From NCBI GenBank assembly GCA_021805275.1, contig JAJZFQ010000131.1:62001-126000 (forward strand): a stretch of 64,000 nucleotides of DNA, read 5' to 3'. A model generated the notes under the pieces. The model did no database searches. It worked only from the letters and a program-made list of their open reading frames with translations, and had not been told where the DNA came from. This document shows, piece after piece, positions 32,303-43,307 of the stretch. Both the position numbers and the translations under genes were made by a program. Source of the stretch: Pseudomonadota bacterium (GTDB lineage Bacteria > Pseudomonadota > Gammaproteobacteria > Steroidobacterales > Steroidobacteraceae). Numbering within the stretch: position 1 is the stretch's first letter; each line of letters begins with the position of its first letter.

Positions 32303-33619
32303 ATGCCCATCAGCCCCGACAAGATGAACCTGGTGGTGTTCGAGCCGCTGAAGCTCGAGCGATCCTGGACGCTGGAGACCTATCGCAAGATCGGCGGGTA
32401 CCAGGTTTGGGAGAAGATCCTCGCCGAGAAGCCCCCGCGCGAAGAGATCATCGAGGCGGTAAAGGCCTCGGGACTGCGCGGGCGCGGCGGAGCGGGCTTC
32501 CCGACCGGCACCAAGTGGAGCTTCATGCCGCGCAATTCGCCGGTACAGAAGTACATGGTGTGCAATTCCGACGAGAGCGAGCCGGGAACCTGCCACGATC
32601 GCGACATCCTGCGCTTCAATCCGCACGCCCTCATCGAGGGGCTGGCGATCTCCGGCTACGCGACCAACTCGACGGTGGGCTACAACTATATCCGCGGCGA
32701 GTTCCTCGGCGAGCCGGTGCCGCGCTTCGAGGCGGCGCTGCAGGAGGCCTACGACGCGGGGCTGCTCGGGCGCAACATCCGCGGCAGCGGGGTCGATTTC
32801 GACCTGTACACGTTCGTCGGCGCCGGCGCCTACATCTGCGGCGAGGAAACAGCGCTGCTCGAGTCGCTCGAGGGCAAGCCGGGCCGGCCGCGTTTCAAGC
32901 CGCCGTTTCCGGCCAACTTCGGCCTGTACGGCAAGCCGACCACCATCAACAACACGCAGAGCTACGCCTCGGTCCCGACCATCCTGCGCAAGGGCCCGCA
33001 GTGGTTCGCCGAGCTCGGCCCGGCGAACTCCGGTGGAACGGTGATCTTCTCGGTCTCCGGCCACGTCGGTCGGCCCGGAAACTTCGAGCTGCCGCTCGGT
33101 ACGCCATTCGCGGAACTGCTCGAGCTCGCCGGCGGCGTGCGCGGCGGAGCGAAGCTGAAGGCGGTCATTCCCGGCGGCTCCTCGGTGCCGGTGGTGCCGG
33201 GGGAAGTGATGCTCAAGGCCAACATGGATTACGACTCGCTGCGCGCGGCGGGCTCGGCGGTGGGCTCCGCGGCGGTCATCGTGATGGACGAGACCACCTG
33301 CATGGTGCGCGTGCTCGAGCGTATCTCGCGCTTCTACATGGCCGAGTCCTGTGGTCAGTGCACGCCCTGCCGCGAGGGCACCGGCTGGATGAACCGGATC
33401 GTTAAACGGATCCTCGCCGGCGAAGGCCAGCGCGAGGAGTTGAATCTGCTGCTCGACGTAGCCAACCGCATCGAAGGGCATACTATCTGCGCCCTCGGCG
33501 ATGCGGCGGCCTGGCCGGTGCAGAGCTTCCTGAAGCACTACCGCCACGAGTTCGAGTACATGATCGACCACGGCGGGCGGAGCATCGTCGCGGATCAGCT
33601 CGGCGCACGGGCGGCATAA
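32303..33619 (+). CDS. nuoF: NADH-quinone oxidoreductase subunit F
   Basis: NADH-binding flavoprotein with FMN and [4Fe-4S] cluster N3. 438 residues. [10 protein letters not shown] (60-69) is the nucleotide-binding loop, and [15 protein letters not shown] and [17 protein letters not shown] are FMN/NADH signatures. The cluster ligands are in [12 protein letters not shown] (Cys350, 353, 356), with a fourth Cys in HTICALGD. It starts 4 bp after nuoE. Confidence 0.97.
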   Translation: MPISPDKMNLVVFEPLKLERSWTLETYRKIGGYQVWEKILAEKPPREEIIEAVKASGLRGRGGAGFPTGTKWSFMPRNSPVQKYMVCNSDESEPGTCHDRDILRFNPHALIEGLAISGYATNSTVGYNYIRGEFLGEPVPRFEAALQEAYDAGLLGRNIRGSGVDFDLYTFVGAGAYICGEETALLESLEGKPGRPRFKPPFPANFGLYGKPTTINNTQSYASVPTILRKGPQWFAELGPANSGGTVIFSVSGHVGRPGNFELPLGTPFAELLELAGGVRGGAKLKAVIPGGSSVPVVPGEVMLKANMDYDSLRAAGSAVGSAAVIVMDETTCMVRVLERISRFYMAESCGQCTPCREGTGWMNRIVKRILAGEGQREELNLLLDVANRIEGHTICALGDAAAWPVQSFLKHYRHEFEYMIDHGGRSIVADQLGARAA

Positions 33620-33620
33620 C

Positions 33621-35789
33621 ATGGCTGAAGAATTCGTCAACATCGAGATCAATGGCACGCCGGTCAAGGCGCGCAAGGGCGACATGATCATCCGCGCCAC
33701 GGACGCCAACGGCGATTACGTGCCGCGGTTCTGCTATCACGAGAAGCTCGCCGTCGCAGCCAATTGCCGCATGTGCCTGGTGGAGGTCGAGAAGGCGCCG
33801 AAGCCCCTGCCGGCCTGCGCCACGCCAGTCATGGAGGGCATGAAGGTCTTCACCCGCTCGCCCAAGGCGATCGCCGCGCAGCGCGCGGTGATGGAGTTTC
33901 TGCTCATCAATCATCCGCTCGACTGCCCGATCTGCGATCAGGGCGGGGAGTGCGAGCTGCAGGACCTGGCGGTCGGCTTCGGCCGCGACTATTCGCGCTA
34001 CAACGAGCGCAAGCGCTCGGTGCAGGACGAGGACCTCGGCCCGCTGATCGCCACCGACATGACGCGCTGCATTCACTGCACGCGCTGCATACGCTTCAGC
34101 GAGCAGATCGCTGGCGTGCAGGAACTTGGCATGGTCGGACGCGGCGAGCAGATGAAGGTGCGCCGCTACATCGAGAGCACGGTCAACCACGAGCTGTCCG
34201 GCAACATCATCGACCTCTGCCCGGTCGGCGCGCTGGTCTCCAAACCCTACCGCTTCACCGCCCGAGCCTGGGAAATGACCGCCGTTCCACTCGTCTCGCC
34301 GCACGACGGGGTGGGCAGCAATCTGTATGGCCACGTGTTGCGGGGCAAGCTGATGCGCGTGGCGCCGCGGCAGAACGAGTCGATCAACGAGATCTGGCTC
34401 GCCGACCGCGACCGCTTCAGCTACGAGGGCGTCTACAGTCCCGAGCGCCTGCAGCGCCCGATGGTGCGTGAGAATGGCACCTGGGTCGAAACGGACTGGG
34501 AAAGCGCCCTCGCCAAGGCGGCCGAAGGACTGCGCGCACAGGCGAGCTCGCTCGGCGTGCTGGCCAGCCCCTCGAGTACGCTCGAGGAGTTGTACCTGGC
34601 CGGACGAATTGCGCGCGGCCTGGGCAGCGCACACATCGACAGCCGCCTGCGCCAGCGCGATGCACGCGACCAGGCGCAAGACCCGCTGTTCCCCAACCTC
34701 GGCATGCGCATCGCTGATGTCGATGCGCTCGATGCGCTGCTCGTCGTCGGCTCGAACCTGCGGCGCGAAGCACCCATCCTGGCGCACCGCGTGCGCAAGG
34801 CCGCGCTGCGCGGAGCGAGCGTGGCGTTCGTCAACCCGGTGGCGTTCGGGTATCACTTCCCGCTCGCCGCCCACCTGGAGTCGGCGCCCGCAGCGCAGGT
34901 GAGCGATCTGGCCGCCGTGCTCGGCGCGGCGCTCGAGGCGGCCGGGCAGTCCGCTCCGCCGCACCTGGCGCAGGCGGTACGCGCCGGCGCGATCGGGGAG
35001 ACCCATCGCGCCCTCGCCGCAGCGCTGGCGCGCGGCGAGCGGCGCGCGCTGTGGCTCGGTGCCCTGGCGCAGCGCCACCCGCGTTTCGCGGATCTGCGCG
35101 CGCTCGCGGCGGCGATTGCGGCCACGACCGGCGCGGCCTTCGGCGTGCTTGCCGAGGGAGCCAACGCCGCCGGCGCCTACCTCGCCGGAGCGGTGCCGCA
35201 CCGTGAGGCCGGCGGCAAGGCTGCCGGGAAAGTCGGACTCAGCGCCGCGGAGATGCTGGCGCAGCCGCTCGCCGGCTACCTGCTGGTCGGAACGGAGCCT
35301 TGGCTCGATGCGCCCGACAGCGGCGCGGAGCGCACACTCGCGCAGGCGCGCTGCGTGGTCGCGGTGACGCCGTTTGCGAGCGAAGCGCTGCGCCGGGTGG
35401 CCCATGTGCTGCTGCCGGCGGGCACCTTCGCGGAGACCTCGGGCACCTACGTGAACCTAGAAGGTCTGTGGCAGAGCCAGAGCGGCGCGGCACAGCCGGT
35501 CGGGGAGGCCCGCCCGGGCTGGAAGATCCTGCGTGTGCTCGGCACGCTGCTCGATCTGGCGAACTTCGGGTATCTCTCGAGCGAACAGGTCCGTGAGGAG
35601 CTGGTAACGCTCAGCGGTGGCGCCACGGCCTACGCGGCCCCGGCCTATGCCGGCACCCATACCGTCGAGGCTGGCGGCGCGGCGGCGCGGGTCATCGACC
35701 TGCCGATGTACCAGATCGATGCGCTCGTACGCCGTGCTCCCTCGCTGCAAAACACGCTCGAGGGCCGTACCCCTGCGGTGACCTACTGA
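33621..35789 (+). CDS. nuoG: NADH-quinone oxidoreductase subunit G
   Basis: 75-kDa-type iron-sulfur subunit. The N-terminal ferredoxin-like domain has the [2Fe-2S] ligands C(x10)C(x2)C..C around FCYHEK, CRMC and [19 protein letters not shown] carries the His/Cys-ligated [4Fe-4S], and CIHCTRC with LCPVGAL the next. The region where E. coli NuoG has the extra N7 cluster contains no cysteines. The molybdopterin-like C-terminal domain is short and Ala-rich. With 722 residues it is shorter than the E. coli protein (about 908) and nearer to mitochondrial-type subunits. Confidence 0.95.
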   Translation: MAEEFVNIEINGTPVKARKGDMIIRATDANGDYVPRFCYHEKLAVAANCRMCLVEVEKAPKPLPACATPVMEGMKVFTRSPKAIAAQRAVMEFLLINHPLDCPICDQGGECELQDLAVGFGRDYSRYNERKRSVQDEDLGPLIATDMTRCIHCTRCIRFSEQIAGVQELGMVGRGEQMKVRRYIESTVNHELSGNIIDLCPVGALVSKPYRFTARAWEMTAVPLVSPHDGVGSNLYGHVLRGKLMRVAPRQNESINEIWLADRDRFSYEGVYSPERLQRPMVRENGTWVETDWESALAKAAEGLRAQASSLGVLASPSSTLEELYLAGRIARGLGSAHIDSRLRQRDARDQAQDPLFPNLGMRIADVDALDALLVVGSNLRREAPILAHRVRKAALRGASVAFVNPVAFGYHFPLAAHLESAPAAQVSDLAAVLGAALEAAGQSAPPHLAQAVRAGAIGETHRALAAALARGERRALWLGALAQRHPRFADLRALAAAIAATTGAAFGVLAEGANAAGAYLAGAVPHREAGGKAAGKVGLSAAEMLAQPLAGYLLVGTEPWLDAPDSGAERTLAQARCVVAVTPFASEALRRVAHVLLPAGTFAETSGTYVNLEGLWQSQSGAAQPVGEARPGWKILRVLGTLLDLANFGYLSSEQVREELVTLSGGATAYAAPAYAGTHTVEAGGAAARVIDLPMYQIDALVRRAPSLQNTLEGRTPAVTY

Positions 35790-35791
35790 CG

Positions 35792-36871
35792 ATGCACACG
35801 CAAATCCAACACCTGCTCGCGCTCTGGGGCACGCTCCCGGAGATCGTCCGCACCGTCGTGTGGATCCTGATCATCACGCTCGTTGTCATCCTGTGCGTGG
35901 CTTTCCTCACGCTCTGGGAGCGCAAGGTCATCGGCTGGATGCAGCTGCGCCGCGGACCGAACCGGGTGCGCATCTTCGGGCTGCTGCCCGGATTCGGCCA
36001 GCCGTTCGCCGACGTGTTCAAGCTGCTGACCAAGGAAGTCGTGGTGCCAAGTGGCGCCAACAAGTTCCTCTTCCGCATCGCCCCGGTGCTCGCGCTCGTT
36101 CCGGCGCTCGCGGCCTGGGCGGTGATCCCGCTCTCGCCGCAGCTGGTGATCTCCAAGGCGAACGCCGGGCTGCTGTACCTGCTGGCGCTGTCCTCGATGG
36201 GCGTCTACGGCATCATTCTCGCCGGCTGGGCGGCCAATTCGAAGTACGCCTTCCTCGGCGCGATGCGCTCGGCGGCGCAGATGGTCGCCTACGAGATCGC
36301 CATGGGTTTCGCGCTGGTCGGGGTGCTGATGGCCGCCGGCAGCATGAACCTCGGGCGGATCGTGCAGCATCAGCAGGGCGGCTGGCTCGCCTGGAACTGG
36401 TTCTGGCTGTTCCCGCTGTTCGTGGTGTACTTCATCGCCGGGGTGGCCGAGACCAACCGTGCGCCGTTCGACGTGGCCGAAGGGGAATCCGAGATCGTCG
36501 CGGGCTTCCACGTCGAGTACTCGGGCATCGCCTTCGCGCTGTTCTTCCTCGCCGAATACGCCAACATGATCCTCATCTCGGCGCTGACCGCGGTGTTCTT
36601 CTTCGGCGGCTGGCTCTCTCCGGTCGCCGGCTACCCGGTGCTCGGCGCGACGTTTCTCGGTGACCCGAGCTTCTTCTGGCTCGGCCTGAAGGTGTTCGTG
36701 TTCCTGTTCCTGTTCCTGTGGTTCCGCGCGACCTTCCCGCGCTACCGCTACGACCAGATCATGCGGCTCGGCTGGAAGGCGCTGATTCCCGTGACGCTGG
36801 TGTGGATCGGCGTGGAGATGCTGATGGCGGCCATTCATATCGGCCCGTGGGCCAGACCCTGGTTCCACTGA
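35792..36871 (+). CDS. nuoH: NADH-quinone oxidoreductase subunit H
   Basis: Membrane subunit linking the peripheral and membrane arms near the quinone site. 359 residues, about eight helices. Family motifs: [34 protein letters not shown], and [27 protein letters not shown] (named by its ends). It starts 2 bp after the nuoG stop. Confidence 0.96.
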   Translation: MHTQIQHLLALWGTLPEIVRTVVWILIITLVVILCVAFLTLWERKVIGWMQLRRGPNRVRIFGLLPGFGQPFADVFKLLTKEVVVPSGANKFLFRIAPVLALVPALAAWAVIPLSPQLVISKANAGLLYLLALSSMGVYGIILAGWAANSKYAFLGAMRSAAQMVAYEIAMGFALVGVLMAAGSMNLGRIVQHQQGGWLAWNWFWLFPLFVVYFIAGVAETNRAPFDVAEGESEIVAGFHVEYSGIAFALFFLAEYANMILISALTAVFFFGGWLSPVAGYPVLGATFLGDPSFFWLGLKVFVFLFLFLWFRATFPRYRYDQIMRLGWKALIPVTLVWIGVEMLMAAIHIGPWARPWFH

Positions 36872-36882
36872 AGGAGGAGGCA

Positions 36883-37362
36883 ATGGCCAATCCACTGAAG
36901 ACTTTCCTGTTGCCGGAGCTCCTGAAAGGGATGTCCGTCACCGCACGCACGCTCTTCACGAGCAAGTACACGCTGAACTATCCCGAGGAGAAGGCGCCGC
37001 AGTCCCCGCGCTTTCGTGGGCTGCACGCGCTGCGCCGTTACGCCAACGGCGAGGAGCGGTGCATTGCCTGCAAGCTGTGCGAGACGGTCTGCCCGGCGAC
37101 GTGCATCACGATCGACTCGAACGTCGCGGAAGACGGCACCCGGCGCACCACGCGCTACGACATCGATCTGTTCAAGTGCATTTACTGCGGCTTCTGCGAG
37201 GAGGCCTGCCCGGTCGATGCGATCGTGCTGACGCGTATCCACGAGTACCACATGGAAAGCCGCGGCGAGAACATCATGAGCAAGGACAAGCTGCTCGCCG
37301 TGGGCGAGCGCTACGAGACCCTGATCGCCGCCGACAAGGCGGCCGACGCGCCGTACCGGTGA
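36883..37362 (+). CDS. nuoI: NADH-quinone oxidoreductase subunit I
   Basis: Ferredoxin-like subunit with two [4Fe-4S] clusters (N6a, N6b). ATG at 36883 has a very strong ribosome-binding site (AAGGAGGAGG) just upstream. 159 residues. Ligand sets are Cys60, 63, 66, 70 ([11 protein letters not shown]) and Cys99, 102, 105, 109 ([11 protein letters not shown]). Confidence 0.97.
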   Translation: MANPLKTFLLPELLKGMSVTARTLFTSKYTLNYPEEKAPQSPRFRGLHALRRYANGEERCIACKLCETVCPATCITIDSNVAEDGTRRTTRYDIDLFKCIYCGFCEEACPVDAIVLTRIHEYHMESRGENIMSKDKLLAVGERYETLIAADKAADAPYR

Positions 37363-37372
37363 GGTCGCAAGC

Positions 37373-37978
37373 GTGTTAGTGCAAATACTCTTCTACCTGT
37401 TTGCCACGCTGCTGGTGGCTGGCGCGCTCGGAGTGATCACCTCCCGCAACCCGGTGTACTCGGCGCTGTTCCTGGTGTTTTCCTTCGTCAACTCGGCGGC
37501 GATCTGGCTGCTCGTCGAGGCGGAATTCCTGGCCATCGTGCTGGTGCTGGTCTACGTCGGCGCGGTGATGGTGCTGTTCCTGTTCGTGGTGATGATGCTC
37601 GACATCAACCTCGCGGAACTCAAGCAGGGCTTCACGCGCTTCGCCTGGCTCGGCTGGATCACTGCGCTCGCGCTCATCGCCGAGATCATCGGGGTGATCT
37701 GGGGCCACGGACTTGGCGGCATCGACGTCGGTCGCGGCTTCGTCAGTGAGCCGGCCAACTATAGCAACACGCGCGAGCTCGGCGAGGTGCTCTATACGCG
37801 CTACGCTTATCCGTTCGAGCTTGCCGCGGTGCTGCTGATCGTGGCCATCGTGGCGGCCATCGCGCTCACCCTGCGCCGTCGCCCGGGCCTGAAGGTGCAG
37901 GACGTCTCGCGCCAGGTGGCGGTGCGGGCCGAGGATCGGCTGCGCGTGGTGAAGGTCTCCCCGGAGAAGCGCTCATGA
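37373..37978 (+). CDS. nuoJ: NADH-quinone oxidoreductase subunit J
   Basis: Hydrophobic membrane subunit (201 residues, five helices). Start GTG at 37373; a second GTG at 37379 is possible. [16 protein letters not shown] is the family hallmark. A hydrophilic Arg/Lys-rich tail follows the last helix. The stop overlaps the nuoK start (ATGA). Confidence 0.93.
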   Translation: MLVQILFYLFATLLVAGALGVITSRNPVYSALFLVFSFVNSAAIWLLVEAEFLAIVLVLVYVGAVMVLFLFVVMMLDINLAELKQGFTRFAWLGWITALALIAEIIGVIWGHGLGGIDVGRGFVSEPANYSNTRELGEVLYTRYAYPFELAAVLLIVAIVAAIALTLRRRPGLKVQDVSRQVAVRAEDRLRVVKVSPEKRS

Positions 37979-38280
37979 TCACGCTGGCCGATATGCTCAC
38001 CCTCTCCGGGATCCTGTTCGCGCTCGCGGTGGCCGGGATCTTCCTCAATCGCAAGAACGTCATCCTGCTGCTGATGTGCGTCGAGCTGCTGCTGCTCGCG
38101 GCCAACTTCAATTTCATCGCCTTCTCGCGCATGCTCGGCGACTTGACCGGCCAGGTGTTTGTGTTTTTCGTACTCACCGTGGCGGCGGCCGAGTCGGCCA
38201 TCGGACTGGCGATCCTCGTGGTGCTGTTCCGTGAGCGGCGCAGCATCAACGTCGAAGATCTGAACACTCTCAAGGGCTGA
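37975..38280 (+). CDS. nuoK: NADH-quinone oxidoreductase subunit K
   Basis: Small three-helix antiporter-like membrane subunit (101 residues). [27 protein letters not shown] (named by its ends) contains the conserved membrane Glu of helix 2, and [13 protein letters not shown] that of helix 3. It overlaps nuoJ by 4 nt and ends 6 bp before nuoL. Confidence 0.96.
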   Translation: MITLADMLTLSGILFALAVAGIFLNRKNVILLLMCVELLLLAANFNFIAFSRMLGDLTGQVFVFFVLTVAAAESAIGLAILVVLFRERRSINVEDLNTLKG

Positions 38281-38286
38281 GGCCGC

Positions 38287-40281
38287 ATGAACCCGCATCT
38301 GCTGATCGCCATCCCCCTCGCGCCGCTCATTGCGGCCGTGATTGCGGGTCTTGCCGGACGCTGGATCGGTCGCATTGGCGCGCACACGCTGACCATCGCG
38401 GGCGTCGCTCTCGCCTGTGGTCTGTCGCTGTACGTACTGAAGCAGCTTTACTGGGGTGGCGTCGCGTCGTTTAACGGGCCGGTGTACACCTGGCTGGTGA
38501 GCGACGGGGTGCACATGCAGGTCGGATTCCTCATCGACCGGCTCACCGTCCTGATGATGTCCGTGGTCACGTTCGTGTCGCTGTGCGTGCACGTGTACAC
38601 CATCGGCTACATGAGCGATGACCCCGGGTACACCCGCTTCTTCAGCTACATCTCGCTGTTCACCTTCGCGATGCTCATGCTCGTGATGGCGAACAACTTC
38701 ATGCAGCTGTTCTTCGGCTGGGAAGCCGTCGGCGTCGTGTCCTACCTGCTGATCGGGTTCTGGTACACCCGGCCGAGCGCGATCTTCGCCAATCTCAAGG
38801 CATTCATCGTCAACCGCGTCGGCGATTTCGGCTTCGTGCTCGGCATCGCGGCGCTGTTCTCCTTCACCCACTCGCTCTCTTACACGAGCGCGTTCGCCGC
38901 GGCCCCGCAGATCGCCCAGCAGACGCTGCCGGTGTTCGGCGGCGTCAATGCGCTGACCCTGATCTGCGTGTGCCTGTTCATCGGCGCAATGGGCAAGAGC
39001 GCGCAGGTTCCCTTGCACGTGTGGCTGCCGGACTCGATGGAGGGTCCGACGCCGATCTCCGCCCTGATCCACGCGGCCACCATGGTGACCGCCGGCATCT
39101 TCATGGTGGCGCGCATGTCGCCGCTGTTCGAGCATTCGGATGCGGCGCTGTCGTTCGTGCTCGTGATCGGCGCCACGACGGCGTTCTTCATGGGACTGCT
39201 CGGTGTCGTCAACAACGACATCAAGCGCGTCATCGCCTACTCGACGCTCTCGCAGCTCGGCTACATGACCGCCGCGCTCGGTGCCTCGGCCTACAGCGCG
39301 GCGATCTTCCATCTGATGACGCATGCCTTCTTCAAGGCACTGCTGTTCCTCGCGGCCGGGTCGGTCATCATCGGTATGCACCACGAGCAGGACATGCGCA
39401 AGATGGGCGGACTCGCCAAGTACATGCCCGTCACCGCCGTGACCTGCTGGATCGGTGGACTGGCGCTGGTTGCGACGCCTTTCTTCTCCGGCTTTTACTC
39501 CAAGGACGCGATCATCGAGGCGGTCGGCCTGACGCACCGCTGGGGCGGCACTTACGCCTATTGGTGCGTGCTGCTCGGCGCATTCGTCACCTCGCTGTAC
39601 ACGTTCCGGCTGCTGTTCATGACCTTCCACGGCAAGGAGCGTTTCCGCGACGCGCCCGCCGGTCACGGGCATGGACACGACGCGCATGACGCGCACGGTG
39701 GGCACGAGCCGCACGAGAGTCCGTGGGTGGTGACGGTGCCGCTGATCGCGCTGGCGATCCCCTCGGTGCTCATCGGCTACTTCACCGTGGGCAAGGTGCT
39801 CTACGGCACGTACTTCGGCAGTGCCATCGAGGTGCTGCCGCAGCATGACGTGCTCGCGCGCCTGGCGGCCGACTATCACGGGCCGGCCTCGCTCGCGCTC
39901 GAAGGCTTTATGGGCCTGCCGTTCTGGTTCGCGCTCGCCGGACTCGTCACGGCGTGGCTGTTCGTGCTGAGGCGGCCGGACTGGGCGGATGCGGCTGCAG
40001 TGAAGTTCGCCTGGCTGAAGCGCATCCTCGACCAGAAGTTCTACTTCGACTGGTTTAACGAGCAGATTCTCGCGCGCGCGAGCCGCGCCATCGGCACCGG
40101 GCTGTGGAAGGTCGGTGACCAGGGCCTGATCGACGGCGGGCTGGTCAATGGCACCGCCGCCTCGGTCGGCTGGTTCGGCGGCGTGGTGCGGCGGGTGCAG
40201 AGTGGCTACCTGTACTCGTACGCCTTCTGGATCGTCATCGGCCTGGCGGCACTGCTCGGCTGGTTTCTGGTCCACGCGTAG
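38287..40281 (+). CDS. nuoL: NADH-quinone oxidoreductase subunit L
   Basis: Largest antiporter-like proton-pumping subunit, ending in the long lateral helix. 664 residues. FFGWEAVGVVSYLLIGFW and MGKSAQVPLHVWLPDSMEGPTPISALIHAATMV (named by its ends) mark the proton channel. Residues about 459-480 form a His-rich loop (GHGHGHDAHDAHGGHEPH) between helices. Family function and length are normal. Confidence 0.97.
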   Translation: MNPHLLIAIPLAPLIAAVIAGLAGRWIGRIGAHTLTIAGVALACGLSLYVLKQLYWGGVASFNGPVYTWLVSDGVHMQVGFLIDRLTVLMMSVVTFVSLCVHVYTIGYMSDDPGYTRFFSYISLFTFAMLMLVMANNFMQLFFGWEAVGVVSYLLIGFWYTRPSAIFANLKAFIVNRVGDFGFVLGIAALFSFTHSLSYTSAFAAAPQIAQQTLPVFGGVNALTLICVCLFIGAMGKSAQVPLHVWLPDSMEGPTPISALIHAATMVTAGIFMVARMSPLFEHSDAALSFVLVIGATTAFFMGLLGVVNNDIKRVIAYSTLSQLGYMTAALGASAYSAAIFHLMTHAFFKALLFLAAGSVIIGMHHEQDMRKMGGLAKYMPVTAVTCWIGGLALVATPFFSGFYSKDAIIEAVGLTHRWGGTYAYWCVLLGAFVTSLYTFRLLFMTFHGKERFRDAPAGHGHGHDAHDAHGGHEPHESPWVVTVPLIALAIPSVLIGYFTVGKVLYGTYFGSAIEVLPQHDVLARLAADYHGPASLALEGFMGLPFWFALAGLVTAWLFVLRRPDWADAAAVKFAWLKRILDQKFYFDWFNEQILARASRAIGTGLWKVGDQGLIDGGLVNGTAASVGWFGGVVRRVQSGYLYSYAFWIVIGLAALLGWFLVHA

Positions 40282-40314
40282 GCCCGCGCGGCGCATTTCG
40301 GAGAAAGCACAAGA

Positions 40315-41829
40315 ATGCACGATCACCTGCTGTCCCTGCTGATCTGGCTGCCGATTGCGGCCGGCATCGCGGTGCTGCTGCTCGGGGAGCGCAATATCGT
40401 CGCGGGTCGCTGGCTCGCGCTCGCCGCCTCGCTCGTGGCGCTGGGGCTGTGCGTGCCGCTGATGCGGGACTTCGACACCCACACCGCGGCGATGCAGTTC
40501 ATTGAGAAGGCGGCGTGGATTCCGCGCTTCCAGGCCTATTACGCCCTCGGCGTCGACGGCATCTCGATGCCGCTGGTGGTGCTGACCGCGCTCATGACCA
40601 TCCCGGTACTGATCGCCGGCTGGCAGGTCATCGCCAAACGGCCGGCGCAGTACTACGCGGCCTTCCTCATCATGGAAGGACTGATGATCGGTGTGTTCTC
40701 GGCTACCGATGCGCTGCTCTTTTATTTCTTCTGGGAAGCGATGCTGATCCCGATGTTTCTCATCATCGGCATCTGGGGCGGCCCGCGGCGCGTGTACGCG
40801 ACGATCAAGTTCTTCCTCTATACCTTCCTCGGCTCGGTGTTCATGCTGGCCGCGCTGATCTACATGTACATCAAGGCCGGCAACTACTCGATCGCGAGCT
40901 TCCAGTCGCTGCCCCTGACGCTCACCGAGCAGCGCTGGATCTTCGCCGCCTTCCTGCTCGCCTTCGCGGTCAAGGTGCCGATGTGGCCGGTGCACACATG
41001 GTTGCCCGATGCGCACGTCGAGGCCCCCACCGGCGGCTCGGTGATCCTGGCGGCCATCATGTTGAAGATGGGCGGCTACGGGTTCCTGCGCTTCAGCCTG
41101 CCGATCGTGCCCGATGCGTGCCGCGAGCTCGATGGGCTGATGATTACCCTGTCGCTGATCGCCGTGATCTACATCGGCTTCGTCGCGCTCGTGCAGCAGG
41201 ACATGAAGAAGCTGATCGCCTACTCCTCGATCGCCCACATGGGTTTTGTCACCCTCGGGGCGTTCCTCGTGTACGCGATCGTGCGCACCACCGGCATCAC
41301 CACCGGTGCCGGCATGGGCATGGAAGGGGCGATGGTGCAGATGGTCTCCCACGGATTGATCTCGGGGGCGCTGTTCCTGTGCGTCGGGGTGCTCTATGAC
41401 CGGATGCACAGCCGCCAGATCGCCGATTACGGCGGCGTGGTCAACACCATGCCGGTATTCGCCGGCTTCATGGTGCTGTTCGCCCTGGCCAACACGGGAC
41501 TGCCCGGCACCTCGGGATTCGTCGGGGAGTTTCTCGTCATCCTCGCGAGCTTCAAGGCGAGCTTCTGGTACGCGGCGCTCGCGGCCGTGACGCTCATCCT
41601 CGGGGCCGGCTACACGCTCTGGCTGGTCAAGCGAGTCGTGTTCGGCCCCATTGCCAATGAGCACGTGGCGGAGCTGCACGATATCAACGGCCGGGAGTTC
41701 CTGATCCTCGGCGTGCTGGCGCTTGCGGTGCTGCTGCTCGGCGTTTGGCCGGAGCCGCTGCTGAAGGTCATGGAGCCCTCGATTCAGCACCTGGTCAGCC
41801 AGGCCGCTGCCACCAAGATTCCGGTGTAG
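40315..41829 (+). CDS. nuoM: NADH-quinone oxidoreductase subunit M
   Basis: Antiporter-like proton-pumping membrane subunit, 504 residues with about fourteen helices. Motifs: FFWEAMLIPMFLIIGIWGG, KVPMWPVHTWLPDAHVEAPTGGSVILA (named by its ends), KLIAYSSIAHMGF, GLPGTSGFVGEF. It starts 33 bp after nuoL with GGAGAAAG upstream. Confidence 0.97.
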   Translation: MHDHLLSLLIWLPIAAGIAVLLLGERNIVAGRWLALAASLVALGLCVPLMRDFDTHTAAMQFIEKAAWIPRFQAYYALGVDGISMPLVVLTALMTIPVLIAGWQVIAKRPAQYYAAFLIMEGLMIGVFSATDALLFYFFWEAMLIPMFLIIGIWGGPRRVYATIKFFLYTFLGSVFMLAALIYMYIKAGNYSIASFQSLPLTLTEQRWIFAAFLLAFAVKVPMWPVHTWLPDAHVEAPTGGSVILAAIMLKMGGYGFLRFSLPIVPDACRELDGLMITLSLIAVIYIGFVALVQQDMKKLIAYSSIAHMGFVTLGAFLVYAIVRTTGITTGAGMGMEGAMVQMVSHGLISGALFLCVGVLYDRMHSRQIADYGGVVNTMPVFAGFMVLFALANTGLPGTSGFVGEFLVILASFKASFWYAALAAVTLILGAGYTLWLVKRVVFGPIANEHVAELHDINGREFLILGVLALAVLLLGVWPEPLLKVMEPSIQHLVSQAAATKIPV

Positions 41830-41834
41830 AAGCG

Positions 41835-43280
41835 ATGCCCGACCCGATGACGAACCTGCATTCCATAGCCGCCGCGATTCCGGAGATCTATCTCACCGCA
41901 GCGATCTGCGTCGTGCTGCTGTTCGAGGCGTTCGTCGGCGCACGACGGCCCGGCGCTACCGGTACGCTCACGCTATTCGCGCTCGTGATCGGGGCGGCCC
42001 TCACCGTGGTGTTCGCCGACGTCGCGCAGCCGACGGTGCTGTTCTACGGGACTTACATCGCCGACCCGCTCGCCTACCTGCTGAAGCTCTGCGGCTTCCT
42101 CTCGGTGGCGGTGGCGCTGCTGTACTCGCGCACCTACCTGTACAATCGCGACATCCTCAAGGGCGAGTACTACGTGCTCGCGCTCTCGGCGCTGCTCGGT
42201 ATCTTCGTGCTGATTTCCGCCAACAGCCTGCTCACGGTCTACCTCGGCGTCGAGCTGCTGGCGCTGTCGGTCTACGCGATGGTGGCGTTCGACAGAGAGT
42301 CGGGCGTTGCGGCCGAAGCGGCCATGAAGTACTTCGTCCTGGGTGCGATCGCCTCGGGCATGCTGCTCTACGGCATGTCCATCATCTATGGCCTCACCGG
42401 GACGCTCGATCTCAATGGCATCGCCGTGGCGCTGGTCGCGCCGCACGATCTGGGGGTTATCCTCGGCCTGACGTTCATCGTCGTTGCCGTCGCCTTCAAG
42501 CTCGGGGCCGTGCCGTTTCACATGTGGCTGCCGGATGTCTACGAGGGTGCGCCGACCAGTGTCACGCTGTTCATCGGCACGGCCCCGAAGATCGCCTACT
42601 TCGCCCTCGCGCTGCGACTGCTGGCGCACGGACTGGCCGGGACGGCGGTCGACTGGACGGCCATGCTGACCCCGCTCGCGGTGCTCACGCTGGTGGTCGG
42701 TAACCTCGTGGCCATTGCGCAGAGCAATCTCAAGCGCATGCTGGCGTACTCGACGATCGCCAATGTCGGCTTCATCCTGCTCGGGTTCGTGGCCGGAACG
42801 CCCGAGGGCTACAGCGCCGCTCTGTACTACACGCTGGTGTACGTGCTGGTGGCACTCGGCTCCTTCGGGGTGATCGTGCTGGCAAGCCGCAAGGGTTTCG
42901 AGGCCGACCGTCTGGAGGACTACAAGGGGCTGTACCGGCGCGATCCGCTGCTGGCGCTCGCCATGGCGATGCTCATGTTCTCGACCGCCGGGGTGCCGCC
43001 GTTCGTCGGCTTCTGGGCGAAGCTGCGGATCTTCCAGGTGTTGTGGGAGACCCACCACCTGTGGCTGGTGGTGATCGCGGCGGCGATGTCGGTGGTCGGC
43101 GCCTTTTACTACCTGCGGGTGGTGAAGCTCATGTACTTCGATGAGCCGTCCGAGACGTTACCGGCGACCGAGGGCAGTTTCGGGGTGCGGTTTGCGCTCG
43201 GCCTGAACGCCGCTGCGGTGCTCGTGCTCGGTGTCCTGCCGGCGCCGCTGCTCGACCTGTGCTCGCGGGTCATTCACTGA
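41835..43280 (+). CDS. nuoN: NADH-quinone oxidoreductase subunit N
   Basis: Third antiporter-like subunit and last gene of the operon, 481 residues from ATG 41835. Family blocks: GVELLALSVYAMVAF, AFKLGAVPFHMWLPDVYEGAPTSVT (named by its ends), LKRMLAYSTIANVGFILLG, STAGVPPFVGFWAKL. A longer in-frame reading back into nuoM is rejected. It converges with the next minus-strand gene, and I see no clear terminator between them. Confidence 0.96.
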   Translation: MPDPMTNLHSIAAAIPEIYLTAAICVVLLFEAFVGARRPGATGTLTLFALVIGAALTVVFADVAQPTVLFYGTYIADPLAYLLKLCGFLSVAVALLYSRTYLYNRDILKGEYYVLALSALLGIFVLISANSLLTVYLGVELLALSVYAMVAFDRESGVAAEAAMKYFVLGAIASGMLLYGMSIIYGLTGTLDLNGIAVALVAPHDLGVILGLTFIVVAVAFKLGAVPFHMWLPDVYEGAPTSVTLFIGTAPKIAYFALALRLLAHGLAGTAVDWTAMLTPLAVLTLVVGNLVAIAQSNLKRMLAYSTIANVGFILLGFVAGTPEGYSAALYYTLVYVLVALGSFGVIVLASRKGFEADRLEDYKGLYRRDPLLALAMAMLMFSTAGVPPFVGFWAKLRIFQVLWETHHLWLVVIAAAMSVVGAFYYLRVVKLMYFDEPSETLPATEGSFGVRFALGLNAAAVLVLGVLPAPLLDLCSRVIH

Positions 43281-43307
43281 GACAGCGCAGCGCGCCGCCG
43301 CGGGCCG

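Noticed and set aside
37807..41790. A 1327-codon open reading frame antisense to nuoJ-nuoM
   Set aside because: High-GC genes with strong codon bias leave the opposite strand open. The translation is low-complexity His/Glu/Arg-rich with no domain, start signal or family match, while the sense strand encodes intact Nuo proteins.
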